DNA of 17,522 bases, from the NCBI GenBank assembly GCA_030043255.1, contig JASHYB010000185.1, forward strand, positions 1 to 17,522, given 5' to 3'. The stretch comes from Thermoplasmata archaeon. GTDB lineage: Archaea > Thermoplasmatota > Thermoplasmata > Lutacidiplasmatales > UBA184. Positions 1 to 6,085 of the stretch are shown here, piece after piece. Numbering within the stretch: position 1 is the first letter of the stretch; every line of letters starts with the position of its first letter. Below the pieces are notes generated by a model, which did no database searches, had not been told where the DNA came from, and saw nothing but the letters and a program-made list of their open reading frames with translations. The position numbers and the translations under genes are program-made.

Positions 1-243
1 CGCCTGCTGCCCGAGGCGATCGACTCGGAGACCGTCGCGCGCCACCTGTACACGGCCGACCTGCCGGACCCGGACCTGATCCTGCGGACCAGCGGGGAGG
101 AGCGCATCTCCAACTTCCTGCTCTGGCAGTCCGCCTACAGCGAGCTGTACTTCTCGGACGTGCTGTGGCCCGGGCTCACCCGCCTCGAGTTCCTGCGCGC
201 GATCCGGACCTTCCAGTTGCGACGTCGGCGGTACGGCGGCTGA
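1..243 (+). CDS. uppS: Cis-prenyltransferase (undecaprenyl/polyprenyl diphosphate synthase), 3' end only
   Basis: The window opens inside this gene, in frame 1; the last 80 residues and the TGA at 241-243 are present. The family adds isopentenyl diphosphate units in cis to an allylic primer, making the polyprenyl lipid carrier for cell-surface glycans (undecaprenyl-P in bacteria, dolichol-type carriers in archaea). The sequence shows the family C-terminal signature: DLILRTSGEERISNF, then LLWQSAYSELYF, then an aromatic-rich tail ending RRRRYGG. The Arg and Ser of RTSGEERIS help bind the isopentenyl diphosphate. A complete protein would be near 250 residues, so about two thirds lies outside. 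It converges on the next gene with a 46-bp gap in which I see no clear terminator. Family assignment is firm; product chain length cannot be told. Confidence 0.93.
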   Translation, partial: RLLPEAIDSETVARHLYTADLPDPDLILRTSGEERISNFLLWQSAYSELYFSDVLWPGLTRLEFLRAIRTFQLRRRRYGG

Positions 244-289
244 CGGACGGGGAGACCGAACCCTGCACGGTCGCTGACGCGTCCCGGCT

Positions 290-1447
290 CTATCGCGCGC
301 GGACCGACCGAGGGGGAGACGGACGACCCGGACCGTGGGGCGGGCGCCCGCGAGCCGACCCGACCGGGGCGATGTTCGTCCCGTCGACCTCGTGAGGGGA
401 CCCCCGGCCGAGCAGCAGCAGCGCGTTGGCGAGCTCCGAGCCGAAGAGGCGCAGGAAGCGCCCCACGCCGTCCTGACCCCCGGCCGCGAGCGCCCAGAGC
501 ACGGGCCGCCCGAGCCCAACGGCGCGGGCCCCGAGCCCTAGCGCAACCAGCGCGTCACTCCCGCGGCGCACCCCCCCGTCCAGGTACACCTCCGCTGAGC
601 TGCCGACGGCGCGAACCACCTCCGGCAAGGCGTCCAGGGAGGCGGGCGCCCGGTCGAGCTGTCGACCTCCGTGGTTGGAGACGTAGACCGCGCGAACGCC
701 GGACTCGACCGCCCTTCGCGCGTCCTCGGCGGTCAGGATCCCCTTCGCCACGACCGGTAGCTGCGTCGCGGCGACGATCCGGCGCACCGCCTGCCAGGAG
801 ACATCGCCTCCGCGAGGAGCGTACGGTCCCCCGTGCCACTCCGGCCCACGAGGGGGGGAGGCCGCCCCCGGCCCGTTTCCGACCGGGGGGCTCGAGCGGA
901 TCGCGAAGCCGCTACGGGCCTGTCGGTCCCGCGACCCGAGCACCGGAGCGTCGAGCGTCACCACAACGGCGCCGTAGCCGGCGGCCTCGGCCCGACGCAC
1001 CAGCGCCAGGGAATCCTTCCACCGCCGCTGGAAGTAGAGCTGGAACCATCGAGGATGCCGGCCGCTGGCCAACGCGATCGTCTCCAGCGAGTCCGATGAT
1101 AACGTGCTGTAGACCCCCAAGAGGCCCAGGGCGCCGGTCGACGCGGCGGTGGCGCGTTCCCCTCCCGGATGGATCTCCCCGTGATAGGCCGTCGGCGCGA
1201 CGAAGAACGGCGCTCGGACCGTCGTACCGAGCAGCGTCGTCGACAGGTCGACCTCTCGCACGCCCGCACCGACGCGGGGTCGGAGTACCCACCGCGAGAA
1301 GGCCGCCTCGTTCTCGGCGAGCGTCCGCTCCTCACCCGCACCGCCCGCGACGTATCCCCAGACGGCCCCGGACAGACGGCGGCGGGCCGCTGCTTCGAGG
1401 CCGTCTAGGCCGCTGAATGTCGCGCTGCCCTTCCCGGGACGAGCCAT
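290..1447 (-). CDS. FMN-dependent alpha-hydroxy-acid dehydrogenase/oxidase (lactate/glycolate oxidase family)
   Basis: A TIM-barrel flavoprotein expected to oxidise an L-2-hydroxy acid such as lactate or glycolate to the 2-keto acid. Numbering from the ATG at 1447 (385 aa), it has the early Tyr of YVAGGAGEE (Y32), the APTAYHG strand, FQLYF, TLDAPVLGSRDR, the FMN-contacting Lys in VAKG (K235), and the active-site block SNHGGRQLD with catalytic His259 and substrate-binding Arg262. The phosphate-binding LDGGVRRGSD and LGRPVLWAL follow. Length is normal. An in-frame ATG at 1486 would add 13 residues; I prefer 1447 because it sits closer to the conserved start. The C-terminal 20 or so residues are Pro/Arg-rich and look non-conserved. 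The electron acceptor (oxygen or a carrier) and the exact substrate cannot be read from the sequence. Type-2 isopentenyl diphosphate isomerase shares the fold, but the HGGRQLD block fits the oxidase family. Confidence 0.9.
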   Translation of the reverse strand: MARPGKGSATFSGLDGLEAAARRRLSGAVWGYVAGGAGEERTLAENEAAFSRWVLRPRVGAGVREVDLSTTLLGTTVRAPFFVAPTAYHGEIHPGGERATAASTGALGLLGVYSTLSSDSLETIALASGRHPRWFQLYFQRRWKDSLALVRRAEAAGYGAVVVTLDAPVLGSRDRQARSGFAIRSSPPVGNGPGAASPPRGPEWHGGPYAPRGGDVSWQAVRRIVAATQLPVVAKGILTAEDARRAVESGVRAVYVSNHGGRQLDRAPASLDALPEVVRAVGSSAEVYLDGGVRRGSDALVALGLGARAVGLGRPVLWALAAGGQDGVGRFLRLFGSELANALLLLGRGSPHEVDGTNIAPVGSARGRPPHGPGRPSPPRSVRAR

Positions 1448-1527
1448 CGATCGCTTGCCGTCCTTCGGCGCCCGACGTCCGAGCAACGTGCGTGGGCCGC
1501 CGAGGCGCCCACCACGGTCCGGAGGCT

Positions 1528-1536
1528 CCTTATACG
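1528..1536. promoter_or_regulatory. TATA-like element between divergent genes
   Basis: The stretch CCTTATACG is one of very few AT-rich islands in this GC-rich region. It lies between the minus-strand dehydrogenase and the plus-strand gene starting near 1639. An archaeal TATA box normally sits about 25 bp before the transcription start, which would put a plus-strand start near 1555-1560 and a minus-strand start near 1505-1510. Direction and function are inferred from composition and position only. Confidence 0.3.
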
Positions 1537-1573
1537 TCGGCAGCCCTTCAATCTACGGCTGTGGGGTCAGCCC

Positions 1574-1598
1574 CAGGCGCCCGTGCCCCGGACGCCTG
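1574..1598 (+). repeat. Inverted repeat, 10-bp arms with one mismatch, in the leader of the gene at 1639
   Basis: Arms CAGGCGCCCG (1574-1583) and CGGACGCCTG (1589-1598) are complementary except at one position, around the 5-base loop TGCCC. A smaller GGGG-TCAG-CCCC stem-loop (1563-1574) abuts it on the left. If transcription starts near 1555 this folds in the 5' leader of the next gene. It could be a leader structure, a protein site, or chance in GC-rich DNA. It matches no tRNA or riboswitch consensus that I know. Confidence 0.35.
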
Positions 1599-1638
1599 TA
1601 ACCGCAGCGCATCTGCCAATGACCCCTGGGAGCAAACC

Positions 1639-2151
1639 ATGCCCAGGGAGATGCCGAGGGAGGCAGATTTTAGGACGCGGACGGAGGATCGAGCGTCGGG
1701 GGTAGCGAGGATGGCGGCCGCGCCGATGCCCCGCCGGGCACTGGAACTGAGCGACGACCTGCGTACGGCGCTCCTCCCGTGGATCGACCTGGACGAGGTC
1801 GGCCCGGAAGGCTTGCGAAGCTGGCTGCTGTCCATCCTCGCCTTGATCCCACGAACCCGCCGCGGAGACCATGTGATCGACCGGGACAGCTCCGGCGGTA
1901 CGTCCGAGGAACGGGTCTCCGCCCTCGCTCACGCGCTGGCGGACTGCGCAGGGGACCGCGCGGTCAAGAACTTCCAAGCGGCGGAGTACTTCCGGGAGAA
2001 TCGGGTGCTGGCAGTGAGGATCAAGGCGCTGGAGGCCATCATTCGCACCGGTATCGGGACCGGCAAGCTCGCGCCGGTACAGCTCGACGATCCGGAGGCC
2101 GAAGTGGCCGCGCACCGCTACCTCCCGCCCGAACACGGCGGACACGCTTGA
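1639..2151 (+). CDS. Hypothetical protein, 170 aa
   Basis: I do not recognise this protein. From the ATG at 1639 it has a charged, probably disordered N-terminus of about 30 residues. A helical-looking region follows, with motifs ALELSDDLRTALLPWIDLDEVG, RSWLLSILALIP and, later, AVKNFQAAEYFRENRVLAVRIKALE. No membrane segment, cysteine pair or nucleotide-binding motif is visible. The reading frame stays open back to 1417, but the upstream part reads like translated leader DNA. ATGs at 1711 and 1726 are other possible starts. Its TGA overlaps the TTG start of the universal stress protein gene (TTGA), so the two are probably co-transcribed and coupled. The name is left open because nothing in the sequence fixes a function. 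Confidence 0.65.
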   Translation: MPREMPREADFRTRTEDRASGVARMAAAPMPRRALELSDDLRTALLPWIDLDEVGPEGLRSWLLSILALIPRTRRGDHVIDRDSSGGTSEERVSALAHALADCAGDRAVKNFQAAEYFRENRVLAVRIKALEAIIRTGIGTGKLAPVQLDDPEAEVAAHRYLPPEHGGHA

Positions 2152-2621
2152 GGGCCCCGGAACGTCCCGGCGCCTCCTCGACGCCCCCGGGTCCGGCGCC
2201 ACTGTACCTGCACCGGCTGGTCGTGGGGTTCGACGGCTCGGCCCCCTCGGTGCGCGCGGCTCGGATGGGTATCGCCCTCGCGCGCAGCGGGAAGGGCCAC
2301 CTCTGGTTCGTCTTCGCGCAGCAGGCGGATCCCCGCCTAGCGGAGCCGCGGACCGAGGAGGAGGTTAGTACGCCGGTGCGCGCCACGCAGAAGGCGATGG
2401 AGGCCTTGGTCCGCGAGGCGCGCGACGCCGGCGTCGTCGCCGAGGCCGTGGTGCGGGAAGGCGACGCGGCCGGCGCGATCCTCCGGGCCGCCCGAGAGCT
2501 CGATGCGGGTATGGTGCTCGTGGGGACGAGGGGCCTGGGCGGTGCCGCGCGGGTGTTTCTCGGGTCGGTGTCCTCTCGGGTGGTCTCGGAGGGGGCCGTG
2601 CCGGTGGTCGTCGTTCCGTAG
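2148..2621 (+). CDS. Universal stress protein, UspA family, ATP-binding type
   Basis: A single-domain Usp protein of 157 aa, soluble and probably dimeric. It begins its first beta strand with LVVGFDGS (conserved Asp29) and carries the ATP-binding motif G-2x-G-9x-G-S: G126, G129, G139 and S140 in GTRGLGG...FLGS. It ends with the family strand VPVVVVP. Family members bind ATP and modulate stress or energy-limitation responses; direct targets are usually unknown. No ATG or GTG is available before the first strand. The only usual start is TTG at 2148, which overlaps the previous gene's stop as TTGA and gives a normal length with a short Pro-rich lead. The MFS transporter starts 9 bp downstream, so a three-gene unit is likely and the Usp domain may modulate that transporter. 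The last point is inference. Confidence 0.88.
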   Translation: MRAPERPGASSTPPGPAPLYLHRLVVGFDGSAPSVRAARMGIALARSGKGHLWFVFAQQADPRLAEPRTEEEVSTPVRATQKAMEALVREARDAGVVAEAVVREGDAAGAILRAARELDAGMVLVGTRGLGGAARVFLGSVSSRVVSEGAVPVVVVP

Positions 2622-2630
2622 GCGGGCCGT

Positions 2631-3899
2631 GTGGTCGATAAGACCGGGCCGGATCGTCCGGGACCCGACGGCACCGAAGTCCCGCGGAACGTCTGGGCCG
2701 TCGCGATCACCAGCCTGTTCTCGGACTGGAGCTACGAAATGCTCCTGCCGGTTCTCCTGTTCTTCCTGGTCTATGTTCTGGGCGCCTCGGTCGTTGAAGT
2801 AGCGCTGGTCGAAGGGCTCGCGGTCCTCTGCCAGGCCGTCGTCCAGCCGTTCTCCGCCCGTTGGGTACGTACGGCCCGCTCGCGCAAGCGAGGTGGCGCC
2901 GCCGGTTACGCGGTCACCACCGCGGCCCACGGCGCGCTCGCGCTGGCGACGTCCTGGCCGGCCGTGCTGGGACTGCGGGTCGTCGCCTGGACGGGTCGAG
3001 GTTGGAGGCAGCCGATCAAGAAGACGATCGTCGCGAGCGCGGTGGACCGCGCGCGTCGGGGGTTCGTCCTTGGGCTCGAACAGGCCTTCGACTCCCTCGG
3101 GGCCGTGCTGGGGACCGCGGTCGCGGTCGGCCTCATCCTCCACCAGGGCCTTGCCGGATCGTCACGGAGCATCTTCGCGCTCAGCGTCGTCCCGGGGTTG
3201 ATCGCGGTGCTGGTCTTTTCGGTCGGGGTCCGGGAACGGCCCACGGTGCCGCCGGGTTCGGAGGTTCCGGCACGGCCCACGCCGCTGTCGGCCTTTCCGA
3301 GCCGTTTCCGCTGGTTTCTGCTCGCGTCGACGCTCTTCGGTCTTGGCTTCTTCAACATCCTTCTCGCCGTGCTCAATATCGGCGAGTCGGTCCAGCTCGC
3401 CAACCCCCTCGGCGGTGGGCTGAATCGATCGGGCGCGGTGGTTTTCGCGCTCGTCGTCTACCTGCTGTACAACCTCGTCTACGCGGGGGCCAGCGTGCCG
3501 GCGGGACGGCTGTCCGACCGTCGGCCGACCGTGGCCTTGCTCGCGGTCAGCTACCTGCTGTTCCTGCCGGTCGACCTCTTGCTGATCGCCACCGCCGGGG
3601 TCACGGGAGCGATCGCCCTCATGATCGCCGCCGGTCTGCAGATCGCGCTGCTGGATGTCGTCGAATCCGCGTGGATCGCTCGCGCCGTTCCTGAGCAGGC
3701 CACGGCGGCGGCGTACGGATGGTTCGGCGGGCTGCGAGGAACCGCGTCGTTGGTGGGCTCGGTGGTCGTCGGCGCTGCCTGGCAGTACGTCTCGGCCTCG
3801 ACCGCCTTCGCGATCTCGGCCGGGTTCGTGGTCGCGGCCTGCGCGGTCCTGTTGGTCGCAGTGCCTCGATCCGGGGCGACGACGCCCGGCCGGGCCTAG
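2631..3899 (+). CDS. Major facilitator superfamily transporter
   Basis: A polytopic membrane protein of 422 aa with about 12 hydrophobic segments. The first contains the motif SLFSDWSYEMLLPVLLFFL, typical of an MFS branch whose members share the DxxxEM...P block at the start of helix 1. The loop after helix 4 carries RVVAWTGRGWRQPIKK, where that branch has a GKGxRxxPRDAL-like stretch that locks the gate, and the central loop-8 signature appears as AGRLSDRRPT. The substrate cannot be predicted; drug, sugar or organic-acid export are all possible. GTG at 2631 is the start, 9 bp after the Usp stop. The gene ends in TAG at 3897-3899 within the palindrome CTAG, which also supplies the stop of the convergent gene. 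There is therefore no room for a terminator between them. Confidence 0.87.
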   Translation: MVDKTGPDRPGPDGTEVPRNVWAVAITSLFSDWSYEMLLPVLLFFLVYVLGASVVEVALVEGLAVLCQAVVQPFSARWVRTARSRKRGGAAGYAVTTAAHGALALATSWPAVLGLRVVAWTGRGWRQPIKKTIVASAVDRARRGFVLGLEQAFDSLGAVLGTAVAVGLILHQGLAGSSRSIFALSVVPGLIAVLVFSVGVRERPTVPPGSEVPARPTPLSAFPSRFRWFLLASTLFGLGFFNILLAVLNIGESVQLANPLGGGLNRSGAVVFALVVYLLYNLVYAGASVPAGRLSDRRPTVALLAVSYLLFLPVDLLLIATAGVTGAIALMIAAGLQIALLDVVESAWIARAVPEQATAAAYGWFGGLRGTASLVGSVVVGAAWQYVSASTAFAISAGFVVAACAVLLVAVPRSGATTPGRA

Positions 3900-4639
3900 C
3901 CACCCTTCGAGCGAACCGCGTGGAGGCGCTGGTCCCGTCGGGGCCTCTCAGCTCTCGGCCCCCGTCGCAACCGGAAGCCCCCCGAGCCGACCGTCACCCG
4001 GCTGATCGAGCCGGTCGGTACCTCTCCTCGCCAGAGCTCCGCGCCGGATCGACCGAGCGCACGAGCGAGCACCAGCCGTATGGGAAGGTCGTGCGTGACC
4101 ACCGCGAACGACCGGCCGGCATGCCGTGCCGCGAGGTGCTCCAGCCCGCGTTCCACGCGCTCCCGCAGCTCGCCGACGGCTTCTCCGCCGGGAAGGCGGA
4201 CGCTTTCCGGGTCGACCCGGAATCGGCGATAGAGCCCGGGGCTACTTCGGGCGACCTCCTCCGGCCGGCGGCCCGTCCATCGCCCGTAGTCGAGATCGAG
4301 GAACGCGGGGTCGGAGCGGACCTTAAGTCGGTGCGGACGCGCGATGGCCCTGGCGGTCTGCCGAGCGCGCGACAGCGGGCTCGCGTAGACCGCGACGAGC
4401 TCCACCCGGCGGAGGCGGAAGGCGGCACGGCGGGCTTCGTCGACCCCGACCGCATCGAGTCGGGGGTCGTCGCGTCCCCGAAAGCGGCCCTCAGCGTTGA
4501 GCCGCGTTCGGCCGTGCCGAACGAGATACAGGCGCGCCTCGCCCCGACCCGTCGGCGCCCGACGGGACCGTCGCCGGGACCGCCCGGGCGGGGTTCCCGC
4601 GGCTCGGTCCGCGATCCGCACGTTCTTCACCGGCGTCAC
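3896..4639 (-). CDS. Histidine phosphatase superfamily protein, phosphoglycerate mutase-like
   Basis: A protein of about 247 aa with the superfamily motif YLVRHGRTRLN, whose phospho-accepting His is residue 42. It also has SPLSRARQTA with the phosphate-binding Arg, a DLDYGRWTGR block in the place of the family's acidic E-x-x-x-G-x-W-E-G stretch, and the second active-site His in VVTHDLPIRL. The family includes cofactor-dependent phosphoglycerate mutases and many phosphatases. It lies 2 bp after the enolase stop on the same strand, so it may supply the preceding step (3- to 2-phosphoglycerate) in glycolysis; that is inference from context. Start: GTGs at 4639, 4630 and 4621 are possible, and none occurs later before the core. 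Whichever is used, a Pro/Arg-rich extension of about 28-35 residues precedes the first strand, unusual for the family. Confidence 0.85.
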   Translation of the reverse strand: MTPVKNVRIADRAAGTPPGRSRRRSRRAPTGRGEARLYLVRHGRTRLNAEGRFRGRDDPRLDAVGVDEARRAAFRLRRVELVAVYASPLSRARQTARAIARPHRLKVRSDPAFLDLDYGRWTGRRPEEVARSSPGLYRRFRVDPESVRLPGGEAVGELRERVERGLEHLAARHAGRSFAVVTHDLPIRLVLARALGRSGAELWRGEVPTGSISRVTVGSGGFRLRRGPRAERPRRDQRLHAVRSKGG

Positions 4640-4641
4640 CG

Positions 4642-5850
4642 TCAGCGACGGCCGAGGCTCTCCTCGATCCGGATGAGCTCGTTGAGCTTCGCCAGGCGTT
4701 CGCCGCCCACGGCGCCGGACTTCAGGCCGTAGCTCCCGAAAGCGACCGCGAGATGGGCGATGGTGTCGTCGGTCGTTTCCCCGCTGCGGTGCGAAACGAT
4801 CGTGGCGTAGCCGGCCCGATGCGCGAGGTCGACGGCGGCGCGCGTGTCGGTGAGGGTCCCGATCTGGTTCGGTTTGATGAGGACCGCGTTCGCGGCCCCG
4901 CACTCGATGCCCTGGCGAATGCGGGTGACGTTCGTGACGAAGATGTCGTCGCCGACCACCTTGCATCGGGAGCCCAGCGACCGCGTAAGGGTGGCGAAGT
5001 TTTCGAAGTCCTCCTCTTGTAGCGGGTCTTCGACCATCACGACCCCGTAGTCCCGGACGAGCCTTTCGATGAGGGTGACCTGTTCGGACGGAGAGAGCGA
5101 CCGGTCGCGAAACCGGTAGCGACCGTCACGGTAGAACTCCGAAGCCGCGGGGTCAAGCGCCGGGCGTACCGGAAAGCCGACCTCACGCTCGACCTCCTCG
5201 CAGATGCCGGCCAGCAGGCGGAGGGCGTCCTCGTCGTCCAGCGCCGCGACCCACGCGCCTTCGTCGCCTCGCCCCAGCGGCCGTTCGGGGAAGCGCAAGG
5301 CGAGAGCCTCGCCAACACGCCGGTGGACCCGAACGTTCGCCATCACGTTGCGCTCGGCACGGGGACCCTGGGACACCACCAGGAACTCCTGGAACGTCGT
5401 GCCGCCCCGCGCGTGCCGGCCCCCTCCGATGACGTTGCCGAACGGCACCGGCAGGGTCGCCGCACCGGGCCCCCCCAGGTACCGAAACAGCGGGAGCTGG
5501 GCTGCCGCCGCGGCCAGCCGGGCGCTCGCGAGCGAGACGGCGGTCGCAAGGTTACCGCCCATCCGCGAGAAGTTCGGCGTGCCGTCCAGGTCGTGGAGCT
5601 CCTGATCCAACCCCGCCTGATCCCGGGCGTCCCGGCCGGTCAGGCGTCGGGCAACCTCCTCGTGGAAGACCCGTAGCGACTCCTCGAGCCCGCCGTGCGG
5701 GAACGACTGGGCCTCATGGGCACCGGTGCTGGCCCCGCTGGCCGATGCCGCTCGACCCAGGTAGGCGCCCGAGCGAAGGTCGACCTCGACGGTCCCGTTG
5801 CCCCGGCTGTCCAGGATCTGGCGGGCGCGAGCGGACTCGATCAGCGTCAC
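4642..5850 (-). CDS. eno: Enolase (phosphopyruvate hydratase)
   Basis: Converts 2-phosphoglycerate to phosphoenolpyruvate in glycolysis and gluconeogenesis. The 402-aa protein opens with the family N-terminus (IESARARQILDSRGNGTVEVD) and keeps all expected active-site residues: E155 in FQEF, E197 in GDEG, Mg ligands D233 (LDPAASEFY), E274 (VEDPL) and D301 (GDDIFVTN), catalytic K326 (IKPNQIGTLT), H354 (SHRSGET) and K377 (LKSGAVGGER). It is somewhat shorter than the common 415-430 aa. The C-terminal block GAVGGERLAKLNELIRIEE resembles archaeal enolases rather than the bacterial SRSER/AKYNQLLRIE form. GTG at 5850 is the only start that fits. It is divergent from the GTPase gene, with a 235-bp spacer, and is followed at 2 bp by the phosphoglycerate-mutase-like gene. 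Confidence 0.96.
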   Translation of the reverse strand: MTLIESARARQILDSRGNGTVEVDLRSGAYLGRAASASGASTGAHEAQSFPHGGLEESLRVFHEEVARRLTGRDARDQAGLDQELHDLDGTPNFSRMGGNLATAVSLASARLAAAAAQLPLFRYLGGPGAATLPVPFGNVIGGGRHARGGTTFQEFLVVSQGPRAERNVMANVRVHRRVGEALALRFPERPLGRGDEGAWVAALDDEDALRLLAGICEEVEREVGFPVRPALDPAASEFYRDGRYRFRDRSLSPSEQVTLIERLVRDYGVVMVEDPLQEEDFENFATLTRSLGSRCKVVGDDIFVTNVTRIRQGIECGAANAVLIKPNQIGTLTDTRAAVDLAHRAGYATIVSHRSGETTDDTIAHLAVAFGSYGLKSGAVGGERLAKLNELIRIEESLGRR

Positions 5851-5914
5851 GGTCGACGACGACGAAAGGCGTCCGCGCTCTTGAGAGCCCCGTCGTCCCC
5901 CGGGCCCCGACGCT

Positions 5915-5947
5915 CCCCCGCGGGGTAGCCTGACGGCCCCGCGGGGG
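5915..5947. repeat. Perfect 11-bp inverted repeat with 11-bp spacer
   Basis: CCCCCGCGGGG (5915-5925) and CCCCGCGGGGG (5937-5947) are exact reverse complements, separated by TAGCCTGACGG. Each arm is itself largely palindromic (CCCCGCGGGG), so it can be read either as one long hairpin or as two dyad sites one helical turn and a half to two turns apart. Its place between divergent promoters fits a regulator-binding site or a transcript-end hairpin. No U-rich tail follows on either strand. Confidence 0.5.
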
Positions 5948-5955
5948 CCGAGGGC

Positions 5956-5980
5956 GGGGCGCCGTTCGGGCCGGCGCCCC
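5956..5980. repeat. 8-bp perfect inverted repeat
   Basis: GGGGCGCC (5956-5963) pairs exactly with GGCGCCCC (5973-5980) around the 9-base loop GTTCGGGCC. It lies 8 bp after the larger inverted repeat, so the two together form a 66-bp block of strong dyad symmetry in the eno/GTPase spacer. GC-rich DNA makes such stems more likely by chance, so the function is uncertain. Confidence 0.4.
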
Positions 5981-6085
5981 CCGCTGGGACGAAACGGCTA
6001 TCTGGACCGAACTCCCCTCGTCGGCTGGCGATGGGGCCCGCCGGAAGTTCCGCGCGGCGGATGATGGCTCCTACTATGGGAACCG

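Larger units (their letters stand above)
5851..6085. promoter_or_regulatory. Divergent intergenic region, presumed promoters of eno and of the GTPase block
   Basis: These 235 bp separate two outward-facing genes, so both promoters must lie here or overlap the genes. No long ORF fits. The left half is very GC-rich and holds two strong inverted repeats (5915-5947 and 5956-5980). The right half has the only AT-richer patches, GAAACGGCTATCTGG near 5991-6005 and CTCCTACTATGGG near 6070-6082, which are possible promoter elements for the plus strand. Neither the eno GTG nor the GTPase ATG is preceded by a recognisable Shine-Dalgarno sequence, which would suit leaderless or short-leader transcripts. 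The near-palindrome GCTCT-TG-AGAGC (5877-5888) lies 27 bp before the eno start. Confidence 0.5.

Noticed and set aside
290..1486. Type-2 isopentenyl diphosphate isomerase, suggested by the FMN barrel next to a prenyltransferase
   Set aside because: The active-site block SNHGGRQLD, with its catalytic His and Arg, and the YVAGGAGEE start are those of alpha-hydroxy-acid oxidases; the isomerase has different motifs.
3719..4732. A 337-codon plus-strand frame across the end of the MFS gene and the phosphatase gene
   Set aside because: It runs over two well-supported genes in the wrong frame or strand and shows no family features.
5851..6085. A tRNA or other structured RNA gene in the eno/GTPase spacer
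   Set aside because: I looked for a T-arm GGTTCGAATCC-like block and an acceptor-stem pairing and found none; the GTTCGGGCC present is only a hairpin loop.
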